Assembly (NCBI GenBank): GCA_964036045.1
Contig: OZ038385.1
Location: 21,148,813-21,212,812, forward strand
Source of the DNA: Eutreptiella sp. 'Long Island Sound 2002'
Lineage: Eukaryota > Euglenozoa > Euglenophyceae > Eutreptiales > Eutreptiaceae
DNA length: 64,000 bases
Reading direction: 5' to 3'
The notes beneath the pieces are model-generated. The model did not search any database. It had not been told where the DNA came from and saw only the letters and a program-made list of their open reading frames with translations. Positions 10,387 through 19,310 of this stretch are shown here, in pieces. The position numbers and the translations under genes are program-made. Positions within the stretch are counted from its first letter, which is position 1. Every line of letters starts with the position of its first letter.

Positions 10387-13300
10387 ATGGCACTCAACAC
10401 TGATGAGGTCGTCGTCGTCGGGCTCGCAGTGCGGGGCGCCGCAGGGATCGTCACCAAGAACGCCTTCTGGGAATCCCTGCACCACAGCGTGCCCCCCGTC
10501 CCGTGCGCCTCAACCCGCGCGGCCCCTGGTCCTGAAATGGCCCACGCTGCTGCGCCCTTCGATTTCCGGCCGTTTGGGGTCTGCACTGACGCCTTGGGGC
10601 TGCTCCCGGCCCGAAGTCGCTTTGTGCTGGAGGCCGTGTGTGACGCCCTGCTGGACGCGTACATTCCCCCGCGGACCCTGACATGCTCCCCCACAGCGCT
10701 GTACGTCACCGCTGCCCTGGACCCACCGGGCCTGACGGCTCCGGGGTGTCCTGCTTCCCCCGCCACCATGGCCGAGAGCATTGCGGAGCTCTGGGGCCTG
10801 ACGGTACCTCCCACCACCATCGACCCCCGCAGAGACACCGGGCTCGATGCCCTCTCCCTGGCACGCCAGGCCTTGTGGGCAGGAAGCTGTGAACTGGGCA
10901 TTGTCGTCGGTTGGGCGGGCACGGAAGCGGACCCAGGCCGGGGCCACTGCGCGGTGGCGGTGCTCCAATGCATGTCGACGGCTGTCGCGCGTGCATCCGC
11001 GAGTCGTGTCTACGCCGCTGTGCGCAGCCACAGCGCCTGTGGGCCTCCAGGCGACGGTGAGACTGGAGCGGCGGCCGCTGTCGCGCATGGGCTCTGGACG
11101 GCGGCGGGGATTCCACTGGAGGACGTCGCGTTTGTCCAGGTTTTCGGGGCCGCGCGACCGCCCATCCTGGAAGCGGCCCCGCCGCTGAGCGCCGCCCGGC
11201 CTGAGACTTCCCAAAGGTATCCACCTCCGCCGATGGTGCACCGCGACCCGAGCCTGCACCTCGTGCCCGCAGTTGTCGCGCCCATCCTCGGGCTCATCAA
11301 AGCCGCGCTGCTCGTGCATCACGGCGTTAGCGAGGCAGTCCTGAAGCCGCTGGCGGTCCCCATGGCCGACCGCACGAGCTGCGTCGGGCTGTACGCCGAG
11401 AGCCTCAGTGGCCACAGGACGCTTGCGGTCTGTGTGCCCGCCGCTGCTGGAAGCTCGCCCCCCCCGGAGGAGCCCCCGGCGCCCCTTGTGCTCGTCCTGT
11501 CGTCCCACGCGCGATCGGGGCTGGACACCCTCGACCGCGCCTGGCACACAGCGGCTGCTCGGCTGCCGCGTGCGCTTCTCCCGTCCGCCTGCCGCACGGC
11601 CTCTGCACTCGACACCGCCCAGCGCCACCGGCGGGTCTACGTCGCGGGCCCCGGGGCCGGCCTGGTGGATGCGGAGGTCGTGTCGGGGGCGGTTGCCGAC
11701 ACGCGCGCGCCTCCACCCGTCGTCTTCTGCTTCGGCGGACAGGGGAGCGGAACGCCGGCCATGGGCCGCGGGCTCGGGGCGCAGTTCCCCGTGTTCCGGG
11801 CGTCGCTCGACCGCTTCATCGCGCTCTACGCCGAACTTTCGGGGGAGTCGCTTGCGGACGTCCACGGGTTCGGCCGCCGTGATCTGTCCGACGCTGCGGT
11901 GGCCTCTGGCGCGGTAGCCGTTCCCGCGATCACCTTCGCGCAGTGCGCCCTGGTGGACCTCCTCCGCACCTTCGGGGTTGTGCCAGACGCGTGCATCGGG
12001 CACAGCACCGGCGAGATTGCCGCGGCCTACGCCGCGCGACGGCTCAGCGCAGCGGAGGTGGTTAAGATCTGCCACGCGCACGTCGGCGCGCAGGCGGCCA
12101 TGCGACCCGGCGCAATGATGGCGTATGCGCGCGCGGCCGGGGACGCCGCGGCGGACATCGCAGCCGCGGGGCAGCGGGACGCCGTGTGGGTCGCGTGCGT
12201 CAACGGCCCCGCGGCTGTGACGCTCGCAGGTGACGTGGCAGCGCTGGAGGCGCTTGGTGCGTGCGCGCGCACCCGGGACCCGCCAGTGCTGTGCAAGCTG
12301 CTCAAGGGCGTGCCCGCATACCACAGTCCCCACGCCGATGCTGGAGCGGAGGTGTTCCGGCAGCGGCTGGTGAACGGAGAAGGGGACGAGGTGCAAGGCC
12401 CTGCGGCCGACGCGGGCCGGTGCGCGCTGGTGTCGGCCGCGACCGGCGGTGTCTATGCGCCGGGGGCTGGCGACGCTGCGGCGCACTGGTGCGCGGCGTC
12501 CCTCACGGGGCTAGTGCGCTTCCAGGAGGCGTGCGAGGCGGTGCCGGCCGCGCTGGGGGCCGCCCCCGCGGCCACGGTCGCCCTGGAGGTATCCCCGCAG
12601 GCCATCCTCGGCCACTACCTGAGCGAGAACCTGCCGGGGGTGCGCTACGTGCCGGCCCTGCGCCGTCAGGCGCCGGAGGGGCCGGCGTTCCTGGGGGCCC
12701 TCGCGCGGTTGTTCGTTGCCGGGGTGCCAGTGGACTGGGGCCGCGTGCCGCGCGGGGTCGGGGACCCCTCGCGGTGCGAGCTGCACATCCCGCCGCTGCC
12801 GTGGGCGGCGGCGGAGGTCACGGGAGCGGACGCGCGCAGCGCGCGGGAGCTCGTGGTGCAGGGGCTGCGGGAGGTGCTGGGCCTTGCGGCCGGCGCCGAT
12901 GTGGACCCGACACGGGAATTCGTTCACATGGGGCTGGACTCCGTCATGGGGCTGCAGCTATCGCACTGGCTGTCCCTCCGGACGGGGCGGCAGTTCCCGC
13001 ATGGCCTGCACCTGAGGTACCCCACGGTCGACGCCCTGGCGCCGGTCGTGCAGCCCCTCTGCTCTAGGGACGGCGAAGTCGGAGCGTCCCCCGGGAGGCA
13101 GGTCGCGTGTGCCGGGAAGCCTGAATGCGAACCGTTCCTGTCGTCGAGCGCCCCCGACAACTCGGATGTCGTGCTTATAGGCAGTGGAGGGCACACTAGA
13201 AGCGTGCTGATGGCGCTGCAAGCAGGTGGGCGCCGCTGCACAGGTATTTACACAAACCTCGCTGCACACGTCGGACGAGAGATTGTCGGTGTGCGTGTGG

Positions 13301-15729
13301 CCGGGCTACTGAGTGATATTCCAGGTGACGCAGTACTTCACATAGCGCTCGGTGATCCGGCACTGAAGCGGCGTTTCCTGTCCGAGTTCCCAGGCCGGCA
13401 GTGGGCGACAATCATTCATCCACTGGCTCGTGTACACGACAGTGCTGTTGTTGGCGAAGGCAGCTTCATTGGTGCAAACGCGTACGTCGAGCCGCTCAGC
13501 AGTGTTGGGGCACACACCATTCTTACTGCCGGATCTTTTGTTGCTCACGATTCAAAGGTCGGGTCGTTCACTCTCTTCGGGGGGAATGCATGCACTGGGG
13601 GGCTGGCCATTGTCGGAGACGACTGCATCATAGGGACGGGTGCAGCGGTTTCGCCGAGAACATCCGTTGGGAACGGCAGTAAGTTGGGGTCTGGGTCAGC
13701 GGCGCACTTCGACATTCCTGCGGGATGTACTGCCGTAGGCACCCCAGCGCAATGGGTTGTTGCAAAGACCGGAGACAGTAGTGTGAACGCTGCCGAGCCC
13801 GCCAGCCCAGTCTCAATGCAGATCGCAACCGAGGCGCTCAGGGAAGTGCTCGGACTTACTTTGGGTGCTCCTATCAGTGGTGCAGAGAATTTGGAAGCGT
13901 TAGGGATAACTTCCATCACAAGTATGGTGCTGTCCAATTCCTTGTATCGCCGCCTGGGTCATGCATTTTCGCCATCATTTCCGATCACACATCCAACTGT
14001 GAATGCTTTGGCGAGGTTGATCCAGCCATTCTGTCCGAAAGAGGCGGCATTTGATGCGGGTTCGGATGTTGCCATTTCATCTGCGCCAGAGAAGGGCAAG
14101 GAGCCTGAATGCGAACCGTTCCTGTCGTCGAGCGCCCCCGACAACTCAGATGTCGTTCTTATAGGCAGTGGAGGGCACACTAGAAGCGTGCTGATGGCGC
14201 TGCAAGCAGGTGGGCGCCGCTGCACAGGTATTTACACAAACCTCGCTGCACACGTCGGACGAGAGATTGTCGGTGTGCGTGTGGCCGGGCTGCTGAGTGA
14301 TATTCCAGGTGACGCAGTACTTCACATAGCGCTCGGTGATCCGGCACTGAAGCGGCGTTTCCTGTCCGAGTTCCCAGGCCGGCAGTGGGCGACAATCATT
14401 CATCCACTGGCTCGTGTACACGACAGTGCTGTTGTTGGCGAAGGCAGCTTCATTGGTGCAAACGCGTACGTCGAGCCGCTCAGCAGTGTTGGGGCACACA
14501 CCATTCTTACTGCCGGATCCTTTGTTGCTCACGATTCAAAGGTCGGGTCGTTCACTCTCTTCGGGGGGAATGCATGCACTGGGGGGCTGGCCATTGTCGG
14601 AGACGACTGCATCATAGGGACGGGTGCAGCGGTTTCGCCGAGAACATCCGTTGGGAACGGCAGTAAGTTGGGGTCTGGGTCAGCGGCGCACTTCGACATT
14701 CCTGCGGGATGTACTGCCGTAGGCACCCCAGCGCAATGGGTTGTTGCAAAGACCGGAGACAGTAGCGTGAACGCTGCCGAGCCCGCCAGCCCAGTCTCAA
14801 TGCAGATCGCAACCGAGGCGCTCAGGGAAGTGCTCGGACTTACTTTGGGTGCTCCTATCAGTGGTGCAGAGAATTTGGAAGCGTTAGGGATAACTTCCAT
14901 CACAAGTATGGTGCTGTCCAATTCCTTGTATCGCCGCCTGGGTCATGCATTTTCGCCATCATTTCCGATCACACATCCAACTGTGAATGCTTTGGCGAGG
15001 TTGATCCAGCCATTCTGTCCGAAAGAGGCGGCATTTGATGCGGGTTCGGATGTTGCCATTTCATCTGCGCCAGAGAAGGGCAAGGAGCCTGAATGCGAAC
15101 CGTTCCTGTCGTCGAGCGCCCCCGACAACTCAGATGTCGTTCTTATAGGCAGTGGAGGGCACACTAGAAGCGTGCTGATGGCGCTGCAAGCAGGTGGGCG
15201 CCGCTGCACAGGTATTTACACAAACCTCGCTGCACACGTCGGACGAGAGATTGTCGGTGTGCGTGTGGCCGGGCTACTGAGTGATATTCCAGGTGACGCA
15301 GTACTTCACATAGCGCTCGGTGATCCGGCACTGAAGCGGCGTTTCCTGTCCGAGTTCCCAGGCCGGCAGTGGGCGACAATCATTCATCCACTGGCTCGTG
15401 TACACGACAGTGCTGTTGTTGGCGAAGGCAGCTTCATTGGTGCAAACGCGTACGTCGAGCCGCTCAGCAGTGTTGGGGCACACACCATTCTTACTGCCGG
15501 ATCTTTTGTTGCTCACGATTCAAAGGTCGGGTCGTTCACTCTCTTCGGGGGGAATGCATGCACTGGGGGGCTGGCCATTGTCGGAGACGACTGCATCATA
15601 GGGACGGGTGCAGCGGTTTCGCCGAGAACATCCGTTGGGAACGGCAGCAAGTTGGGGTCTGGGTCAGCGGCGCACTTCGACATTCCTGCGGGATGTACTG
15701 CCGTAGGCACCCCAGCGCAATGGAGCTGA
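10387..15729 (+). CDS. Polyketide-synthase-like protein: dead KS - AT - ACP - (NeuD-like acyltransferase - ACP)2 - acyltransferase
   Basis: 1,780 residues, no intron. Residues 5-370 are a ketosynthase fold (opening VVVVGLAVRGAAG; FDFRPFG; LEAVCDALLDAYIPP). The active-site Cys is replaced by Arg 149 (IDPRRDTGLDALSLA), the HGTGT His by Phe 253, and the last catalytic His by about Val 293, so condensation should be impossible. Residues 445-770 are an acyltransferase with GHSTGE (Ser 540) and the YHS His (His 646) intact. An ACP follows, with GLDS (Ser 852). Then come three NeuD/PglD-type sugar acyltransferase domains (927-1124, 1255-1452, 1583-1780). Each has a Rossmann-like start (VVLIGSGGH), hexapeptide-repeat turns and a candidate general-base His in VAHDSK. 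Between them sit two ACP-like domains with LGITSI in place of LGLDSI (Ser 1176, 1504). No KR, DH or TE domain is present. A plausible role is moving an acyl group from carrier protein to a sugar, which is inference. Confidence 0.8.
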   Translation: MALNTDEVVVVGLAVRGAAGIVTKNAFWESLHHSVPPVPCASTRAAPGPEMAHAAAPFDFRPFGVCTDALGLLPARSRFVLEAVCDALLDAYIPPRTLTCSPTALYVTAALDPPGLTAPGCPASPATMAESIAELWGLTVPPTTIDPRRDTGLDALSLARQALWAGSCELGIVVGWAGTEADPGRGHCAVAVLQCMSTAVARASASRVYAAVRSHSACGPPGDGETGAAAAVAHGLWTAAGIPLEDVAFVQVFGAARPPILEAAPPLSAARPETSQRYPPPPMVHRDPSLHLVPAVVAPILGLIKAALLVHHGVSEAVLKPLAVPMADRTSCVGLYAESLSGHRTLAVCVPAAAGSSPPPEEPPAPLVLVLSSHARSGLDTLDRAWHTAAARLPRALLPSACRTASALDTAQRHRRVYVAGPGAGLVDAEVVSGAVADTRAPPPVVFCFGGQGSGTPAMGRGLGAQFPVFRASLDRFIALYAELSGESLADVHGFGRRDLSDAAVASGAVAVPAITFAQCALVDLLRTFGVVPDACIGHSTGEIAAAYAARRLSAAEVVKICHAHVGAQAAMRPGAMMAYARAAGDAAADIAAAGQRDAVWVACVNGPAAVTLAGDVAALEALGACARTRDPPVLCKLLKGVPAYHSPHADAGAEVFRQRLVNGEGDEVQGPAADAGRCALVSAATGGVYAPGAGDAAAHWCAASLTGLVRFQEACEAVPAALGAAPAATVALEVSPQAILGHYLSENLPGVRYVPALRRQAPEGPAFLGALARLFVAGVPVDWGRVPRGVGDPSRCELHIPPLPWAAAEVTGADARSARELVVQGLREVLGLAAGADVDPTREFVHMGLDSVMGLQLSHWLSLRTGRQFPHGLHLRYPTVDALAPVVQPLCSRDGEVGASPGRQVACAGKPECEPFLSSSAPDNSDVVLIGSGGHTRSVLMALQAGGRRCTGIYTNLAAHVGREIVGVRVAGLLSDIPGDAVLHIALGDPALKRRFLSEFPGRQWATIIHPLARVHDSAVVGEGSFIGANAYVEPLSSVGAHTILTAGSFVAHDSKVGSFTLFGGNACTGGLAIVGDDCIIGTGAAVSPRTSVGNGSKLGSGSAAHFDIPAGCTAVGTPAQWVVAKTGDSSVNAAEPASPVSMQIATEALREVLGLTLGAPISGAENLEALGITSITSMVLSNSLYRRLGHAFSPSFPITHPTVNALARLIQPFCPKEAAFDAGSDVAISSAPEKGKEPECEPFLSSSAPDNSDVVLIGSGGHTRSVLMALQAGGRRCTGIYTNLAAHVGREIVGVRVAGLLSDIPGDAVLHIALGDPALKRRFLSEFPGRQWATIIHPLARVHDSAVVGEGSFIGANAYVEPLSSVGAHTILTAGSFVAHDSKVGSFTLFGGNACTGGLAIVGDDCIIGTGAAVSPRTSVGNGSKLGSGSAAHFDIPAGCTAVGTPAQWVVAKTGDSSVNAAEPASPVSMQIATEALREVLGLTLGAPISGAENLEALGITSITSMVLSNSLYRRLGHAFSPSFPITHPTVNALARLIQPFCPKEAAFDAGSDVAISSAPEKGKEPECEPFLSSSAPDNSDVVLIGSGGHTRSVLMALQAGGRRCTGIYTNLAAHVGREIVGVRVAGLLSDIPGDAVLHIALGDPALKRRFLSEFPGRQWATIIHPLARVHDSAVVGEGSFIGANAYVEPLSSVGAHTILTAGSFVAHDSKVGSFTLFGGNACTGGLAIVGDDCIIGTGAAVSPRTSVGNGSKLGSGSAAHFDIPAGCTAVGTPAQWS
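13120..15723 (+). repeat. 984-bp in-frame tandem repeat inside the PKS-like gene (2.65 copies)
   Basis: Copy 1 is 13120-14103, copy 2 is 14104-15087, and copy 3 is 15088-15723, stopping just after the acyltransferase domain. Each full unit is 328 codons: one acyltransferase domain plus one ACP. The few differences I found are all silent (for example TCG/TCA, GTG/GTT, CTA/CTG, TCT/TCC, AGT/AGC). They are shared in a mosaic: copy 3 agrees with copy 2 at some sites and with copy 1 at others. This points to very recent duplication or ongoing gene conversion. The copy number could be misassembled. Confidence 0.95.
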
Positions 15730-17037
15730 GGTGACTGTACTCCGAGGTACTCTAAACAGCGGCCCTAAGTGGTGCAACAGAGGTTTTTGGTGCACACATT
15801 GAAGTCTTCTGTTGTTACACAAAGCGGCAGCCTGTACCGATTCTGTACTGAGCACGGCGGCTGCTTTTGTGGAGGGCAGCTCAGTCAGGGCGGGGGGGGG
15901 GGGCAGGTGCCATTGATGATTTTTACAGCCCCCCCCCCCCCTGAGAAATGCATGCTGCTTACCCTGTACAATCTAGGCCACAACAATCACAGCAAAGGTG
16001 AGGTCACAGATGCGTGTACATACGGATGGAAGGCAACTCGAACATCGGCAGAAGCACCGGGACGGTCGCCTAGTAAAAACCCGTGCTCTGTGCGAACTTG
16101 TTCATGAACAATGGCTGGAATTGTCTATGGCGGGGACATCCAGTTCAGCCAACCGACCATTTGATGCCCTGCGAAGTGCTGGTCTGGTTTGCGCTGCAAG
16201 AGCAGCAAGGCAAAACAGTTTATGAGCAAAGGACAGCTGGATTGAATGGAACTGAATAAGTCTGGCATGTGATCAGGATCATGCTGGTTATTTCAAAACC
16301 TGACATCATTGGCCCCCTGTGAAGCATCCAAGTCAAACGGAGGAAGGGACATGCCTGTGATCTGAACTGAGGCCCTAGCCAACCGGACGCCACAAGGCAC
16401 GGCACACTCAAGGCCCCAGCTTGCACTGGCGCTACACAACGCGAACAGTCGGTCATGAAGGTCATGTGGCAATGGCAGCTGGAGCCAACGCATAGCGGCG
16501 CATACCTAACCATTTGCAGCCCCCCACTCCCCTTTTGCGAGAGCAACGCCCCTCGTCAGGGCAGAGGTGTTGTTTCCATCGCTACGCCGACCCCCATGCC
16601 CGCAGCTTGCAGGACCTTAATGGGATGCCTTGTTTCCGCAACTGCTGGAACCGTGGAGTTTTGGCGGTTCCCTTTTCTGGTGGTCCATGAGAATCAAGTG
16701 TTTCCTTTGATTTGGGGGTTGGGGATGGCATTCCAGGGATGCTGATGACTGTCCTGCCACTTGGTCCCCCCCCCCCCCCCTTCAGTACATGATGCACCTC
16801 CATAGACGTGGCTGTCTGGGCCTTGATGAGGCATTGCTTTGCTGCTGGTGTCTTTTTCACGGTGCATGCACTTGTGATTAACCAAAAAGAGTATACCTGT
16901 CCTTTGAATGGAGTCAAAGTGGTCACAAAAATTTTCGGGACCTGCTACTTGTGTCTACGGGGGGGTTGCATGAACCGTGTGTGCACCGTGCGCACACCGT
17001 GCACCTTTTAGGGTATTGTTTGTTCCCCAGATCCACA
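15730..17037. other. Intergenic region with repeats and homopolymers
   Basis: After the PKS stop there is no supported gene. Long G and C tracts lie at about 15892 and 15930. Dispersed repeat D3 lies at 16178-16308 and a C tract at about 16767. Shortly before 17038 is a stretch rich in GTGCGCACACCGTGCAC-like words, which also occur near 6650, 6870, 18480 and 22220. Confidence 0.4.
16178..16308. repeat. Dispersed repeat D3, copy 2
   Basis: Same block order as 9845-9973: TGGTCTGGTTTG, GCAGCAAGGCAAAAC, TCTGGCATG, GGATCATGCTGG, AAAACCTGACATCAT. The two copies are about 80 percent alike by eye, with small indels. Confidence 0.65.
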
Positions 17038-17499
17038 ATGCCTGAATCAGAGTTGCCCTGGCTTGTCCCTGGGCTGCCTGTGTACTATCACCGCTCCACT
17101 GGGGAGAGGGTGCCAGCCACTATTGTTGGCCCTTGTCCAAGAGGTGGGCGGCGCATCTCTATTCGGTATAAAGTGGGAGGTCAAGAGGTCTTGGATGAGT
17201 ATGCCCCAGAGGAGTTGTTGGAGTTTGCCACTGCAACTTCTTCTGCACCAAGCCGTGCTGAAAGCCCCGAGCCCCCCCAACTCCTGCGCGATGAGGCATT
17301 GATGGACGCATTGGTGGAGCCCCCCAAACCTGGAGTGGATGCTGAAAGCCCCCAGCCCCCCCAACTAGAGTCAGGAGGGGTCGGTGAGCGGTGTAGGTCT
17401 TTGGGTCCCATCTCCCTCAAAAGCCTCCGACAGGCCCTAGGGCGTGCGTGGCATACACACACGCACGGCGGTATCTCCCTCTCACCAGCGCCTTGGTGA
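17038..17499 (+). CDS. Possible transposon-derived ORF with SH3/Tudor-like domain
   Basis: 153 residues from the ATG at 17038. Residues about 8-55 (LVPGLPVYYHRSTGERVPA, then ATIVGPCPRGGRRISIRYK and VLDEYAPEELL) have the strand pattern of small chromatin- or integrase-type beta-barrel domains, which often sit at the end of retroelement polyproteins. The rest is Pro/Glu-rich, with an internal near-duplication of AESPxPPQL. The neighbourhood is repeat debris and there is an RNase H fossil 1.3 kb downstream, so a mobile-element origin is likely. It may also be a host gene fragment. Confidence 0.3.
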   Translation: MPESELPWLVPGLPVYYHRSTGERVPATIVGPCPRGGRRISIRYKVGGQEVLDEYAPEELLEFATATSSAPSRAESPEPPQLLRDEALMDALVEPPKPGVDAESPQPPQLESGGVGERCRSLGPISLKSLRQALGRAWHTHTHGGISLSPAPW

Positions 17500-18428
17500 G
17501 GTTCGGGGATCGTCAGCAGTTTGGGGGGCTGTGAGACCAGACAGCCGGGGTTGGACCCAGTCGTGCTTGTGAGGGAAGGACACACTGGCCGTGGGAAACC
17601 GCCTCCGGTGCAAGCCATGACACCCCCCCCCCCAAGCCCCCCCCCAACTAGAAGATCAACCCTACACGATGAGGCATTGACCTGGGACCTGTAACAAGAA
17701 TCAGACTGAAAATTAGAAATTTCTGGTATTCCAGCGAGGGCTGCAAGGTGCAGAAATTAGGACTCTGGGACCTGTGACAAGCATCAGACTAAAAATTGAA
17801 AATTCCTGGTATGCCGGAAAGGGCCGCAGGGTGCAGAAATTGGGGCCATCGGTGTGGTTCTGTGGGGGCCGTTCAACAGGGTAAAAGTTGGGTGAACATT
17901 CCAAAAACCGTACAACAACACCCCCTATGTGATTCATGTACATACTCTCAATTTCATTATCCTTCATTTCATTTTGTTCTTTTCAGAATGGTACATTGTC
18001 CTCTTGTTTTGTGTTACAGAGTCTCAATACCACAATGAATGCACGTAGTCTGGATGACTATGTGCCAAATCTATGTAACATACAGAAGATCTCACCAATG
18101 GATCATTTGATAAAAGAGCTTCGTAAAGCAGCCCCCAAGGATTCCACAATTCACAACGCCCCTTGTCAGAGCAACAGGAGGTGTTGTGTCCGTCATCCTC
18201 CAGTGCTTTTACTGTTGTTCTCACAAGTGGGGGAGGGGCGGGGGTGCAACTGACAGCCTCTGGGTGGGTAACAGGCAATGAGGCCCTTCAAGAGGCAGGG
18301 GAAAATGGGTTGTGCCGGTCGTTCTGTGCGTTTTCTGCGGAACGTGTGGGGCATCCTGCCGTTCGTTGGGACCACGACTGTGAGAGGCCTCCCTAGTGGG
18401 CCCCACAACGGGGGGGGGGGGGGCACGT
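17500..18428. other. Repeat-rich intergenic stretch
   Basis: Two tandem imperfect copies of a sequence of about 90 bp built around ACCTGTGACAAGCATCAGAC lie at 17668-17840. C tracts are at 17620-17645 and a G tract is at 18409-18423. No coding or RNA gene signal is visible. Confidence 0.4.
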
Positions 18429-18831
18429 GGAGATATGACCCGGGTCCTCCGCCATCAAGGGGGGAGGGGGTTGCATGCTCTGTGCGCACACAGTGCAAAG
18501 TTTTGGTATATCAATTTACACGGGCATTCCTGCATGTTTCTATGCCACATGGCCAAAATACACTTTTTTTTTTTGCACTACTCACCATCGTGATTTTCAG
18601 AGGGGCTCTCCACCAGGTACAACCTTCAGCAACGACGCCTCTAGGGGATCCATGTGGCATGGGGGTTGGGGTCTGGAATGACGTGGATGGGCCACAGTGC
18701 ACCACCCAAGTTTCGCGACCCCCCCCCCCCTCCCATCCATGGGAGGGGCGTGAAGTGGCAGAAGCAACAGTTGTGAGTAGGGGGACAACTGTGCCACTCT
18801 CACACAGAATTCCCCCCTGGCTGCTAGGTAG
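18429..18831. repeat. Direct repeat A, 403 bp (partner at 20560-20953)
   Basis: Almost identical to 20560-20953, from GGAGATATGACCCGGG to GGCTGCTAGGTAG. The only clear difference is a 9-bp longer stretch here near 18761. Its last part carries the D4 core (TTGTGAGTAGGGGGACAACT). It ends exactly where the RNase H fossil begins, so it could be an insertion or the terminal part of an element. Confidence 0.9.
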
Positions 18832-18840
18832 CCCCGTAAA

Positions 18841-19310
18841 CTCCAATCGGCAGAAGAGCTAGAGACTGAGCGGAGCAAAAAAGGCTACCTGCTTGTCTTC
18901 ACCGATGGCTCTTCGGAAGATGAGCCACGAGTCGGCTGCATCACTGGATACGGCATAGCCACTGACAGTGGCACCCGAGTGTCAAATTTTGTCCCAGTGC
19001 ATGTGCGCCAAACAAGCAATGCTACCAAGCTTTACGCTACAGTACGGGCACTAAAAACCGTCACTGACCCCAAAATTGCCATATGCATTGATTCCGAGTA
19101 TGTGCTACTTGGAGCATAGGGAGCTGTGCACAGGTGGAAATGCCGTGGCTGGCGAGAATCCAGCGGTAAGGTAGCATGCATTGACTTGTGGGAATCCCTC
19201 CTTCAAGAAATTTCCAAGCCAGTCAGGACCTCCTCTCGGTCAAGGTACCGTCCCATGGGGATGTCCCAGGCAACGAGGAAGCAGACCGATTGTCCAAAGT
19301 GGGGCGCATG
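18841..19310 (+). pseudogene. Broken RNase H domain from a retroelement
   Basis: Frame 1 reads GYLLVFTDGSSEDEPR, then GYGIAT, TSNATKLYATVRAL, ICIDSEYVLLGA and a TAG stop (19117-19119). It continues in frame as GAVHRWKCRGW and DLWESLLQEISK. After a frameshift near 19215-19240, frame 3 reads KVPSHGDVPGNEEADRLSK. These are the successive motifs of type I RNase H: TDGS, the AELYA helix, DSEYV, and H...GNEEAD. The catalytic Glu of the helix is Lys here. With the stop and frameshift, this is a dead copy, and no reverse transcriptase is found next to it. Confidence 0.8.

Noticed and set aside
10510-12486. 658-residue minus-strand open frame opposite the PKS gene
   Set aside because: It lies antisense to clear KS and AT motifs and has arginine/glycine-rich composition typical of a G/C-rich shadow frame.
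10387-15729. Bacterial contamination or recent bacterial transfer of the PKS gene
   Set aside because: The gene is intronless and resembles bacterial enzyme families. However, its start context, base composition and flanking repeats (D3, D4) match the rest of the window, and no operon neighbours are present. Ancient transfer remains possible but is not shown.
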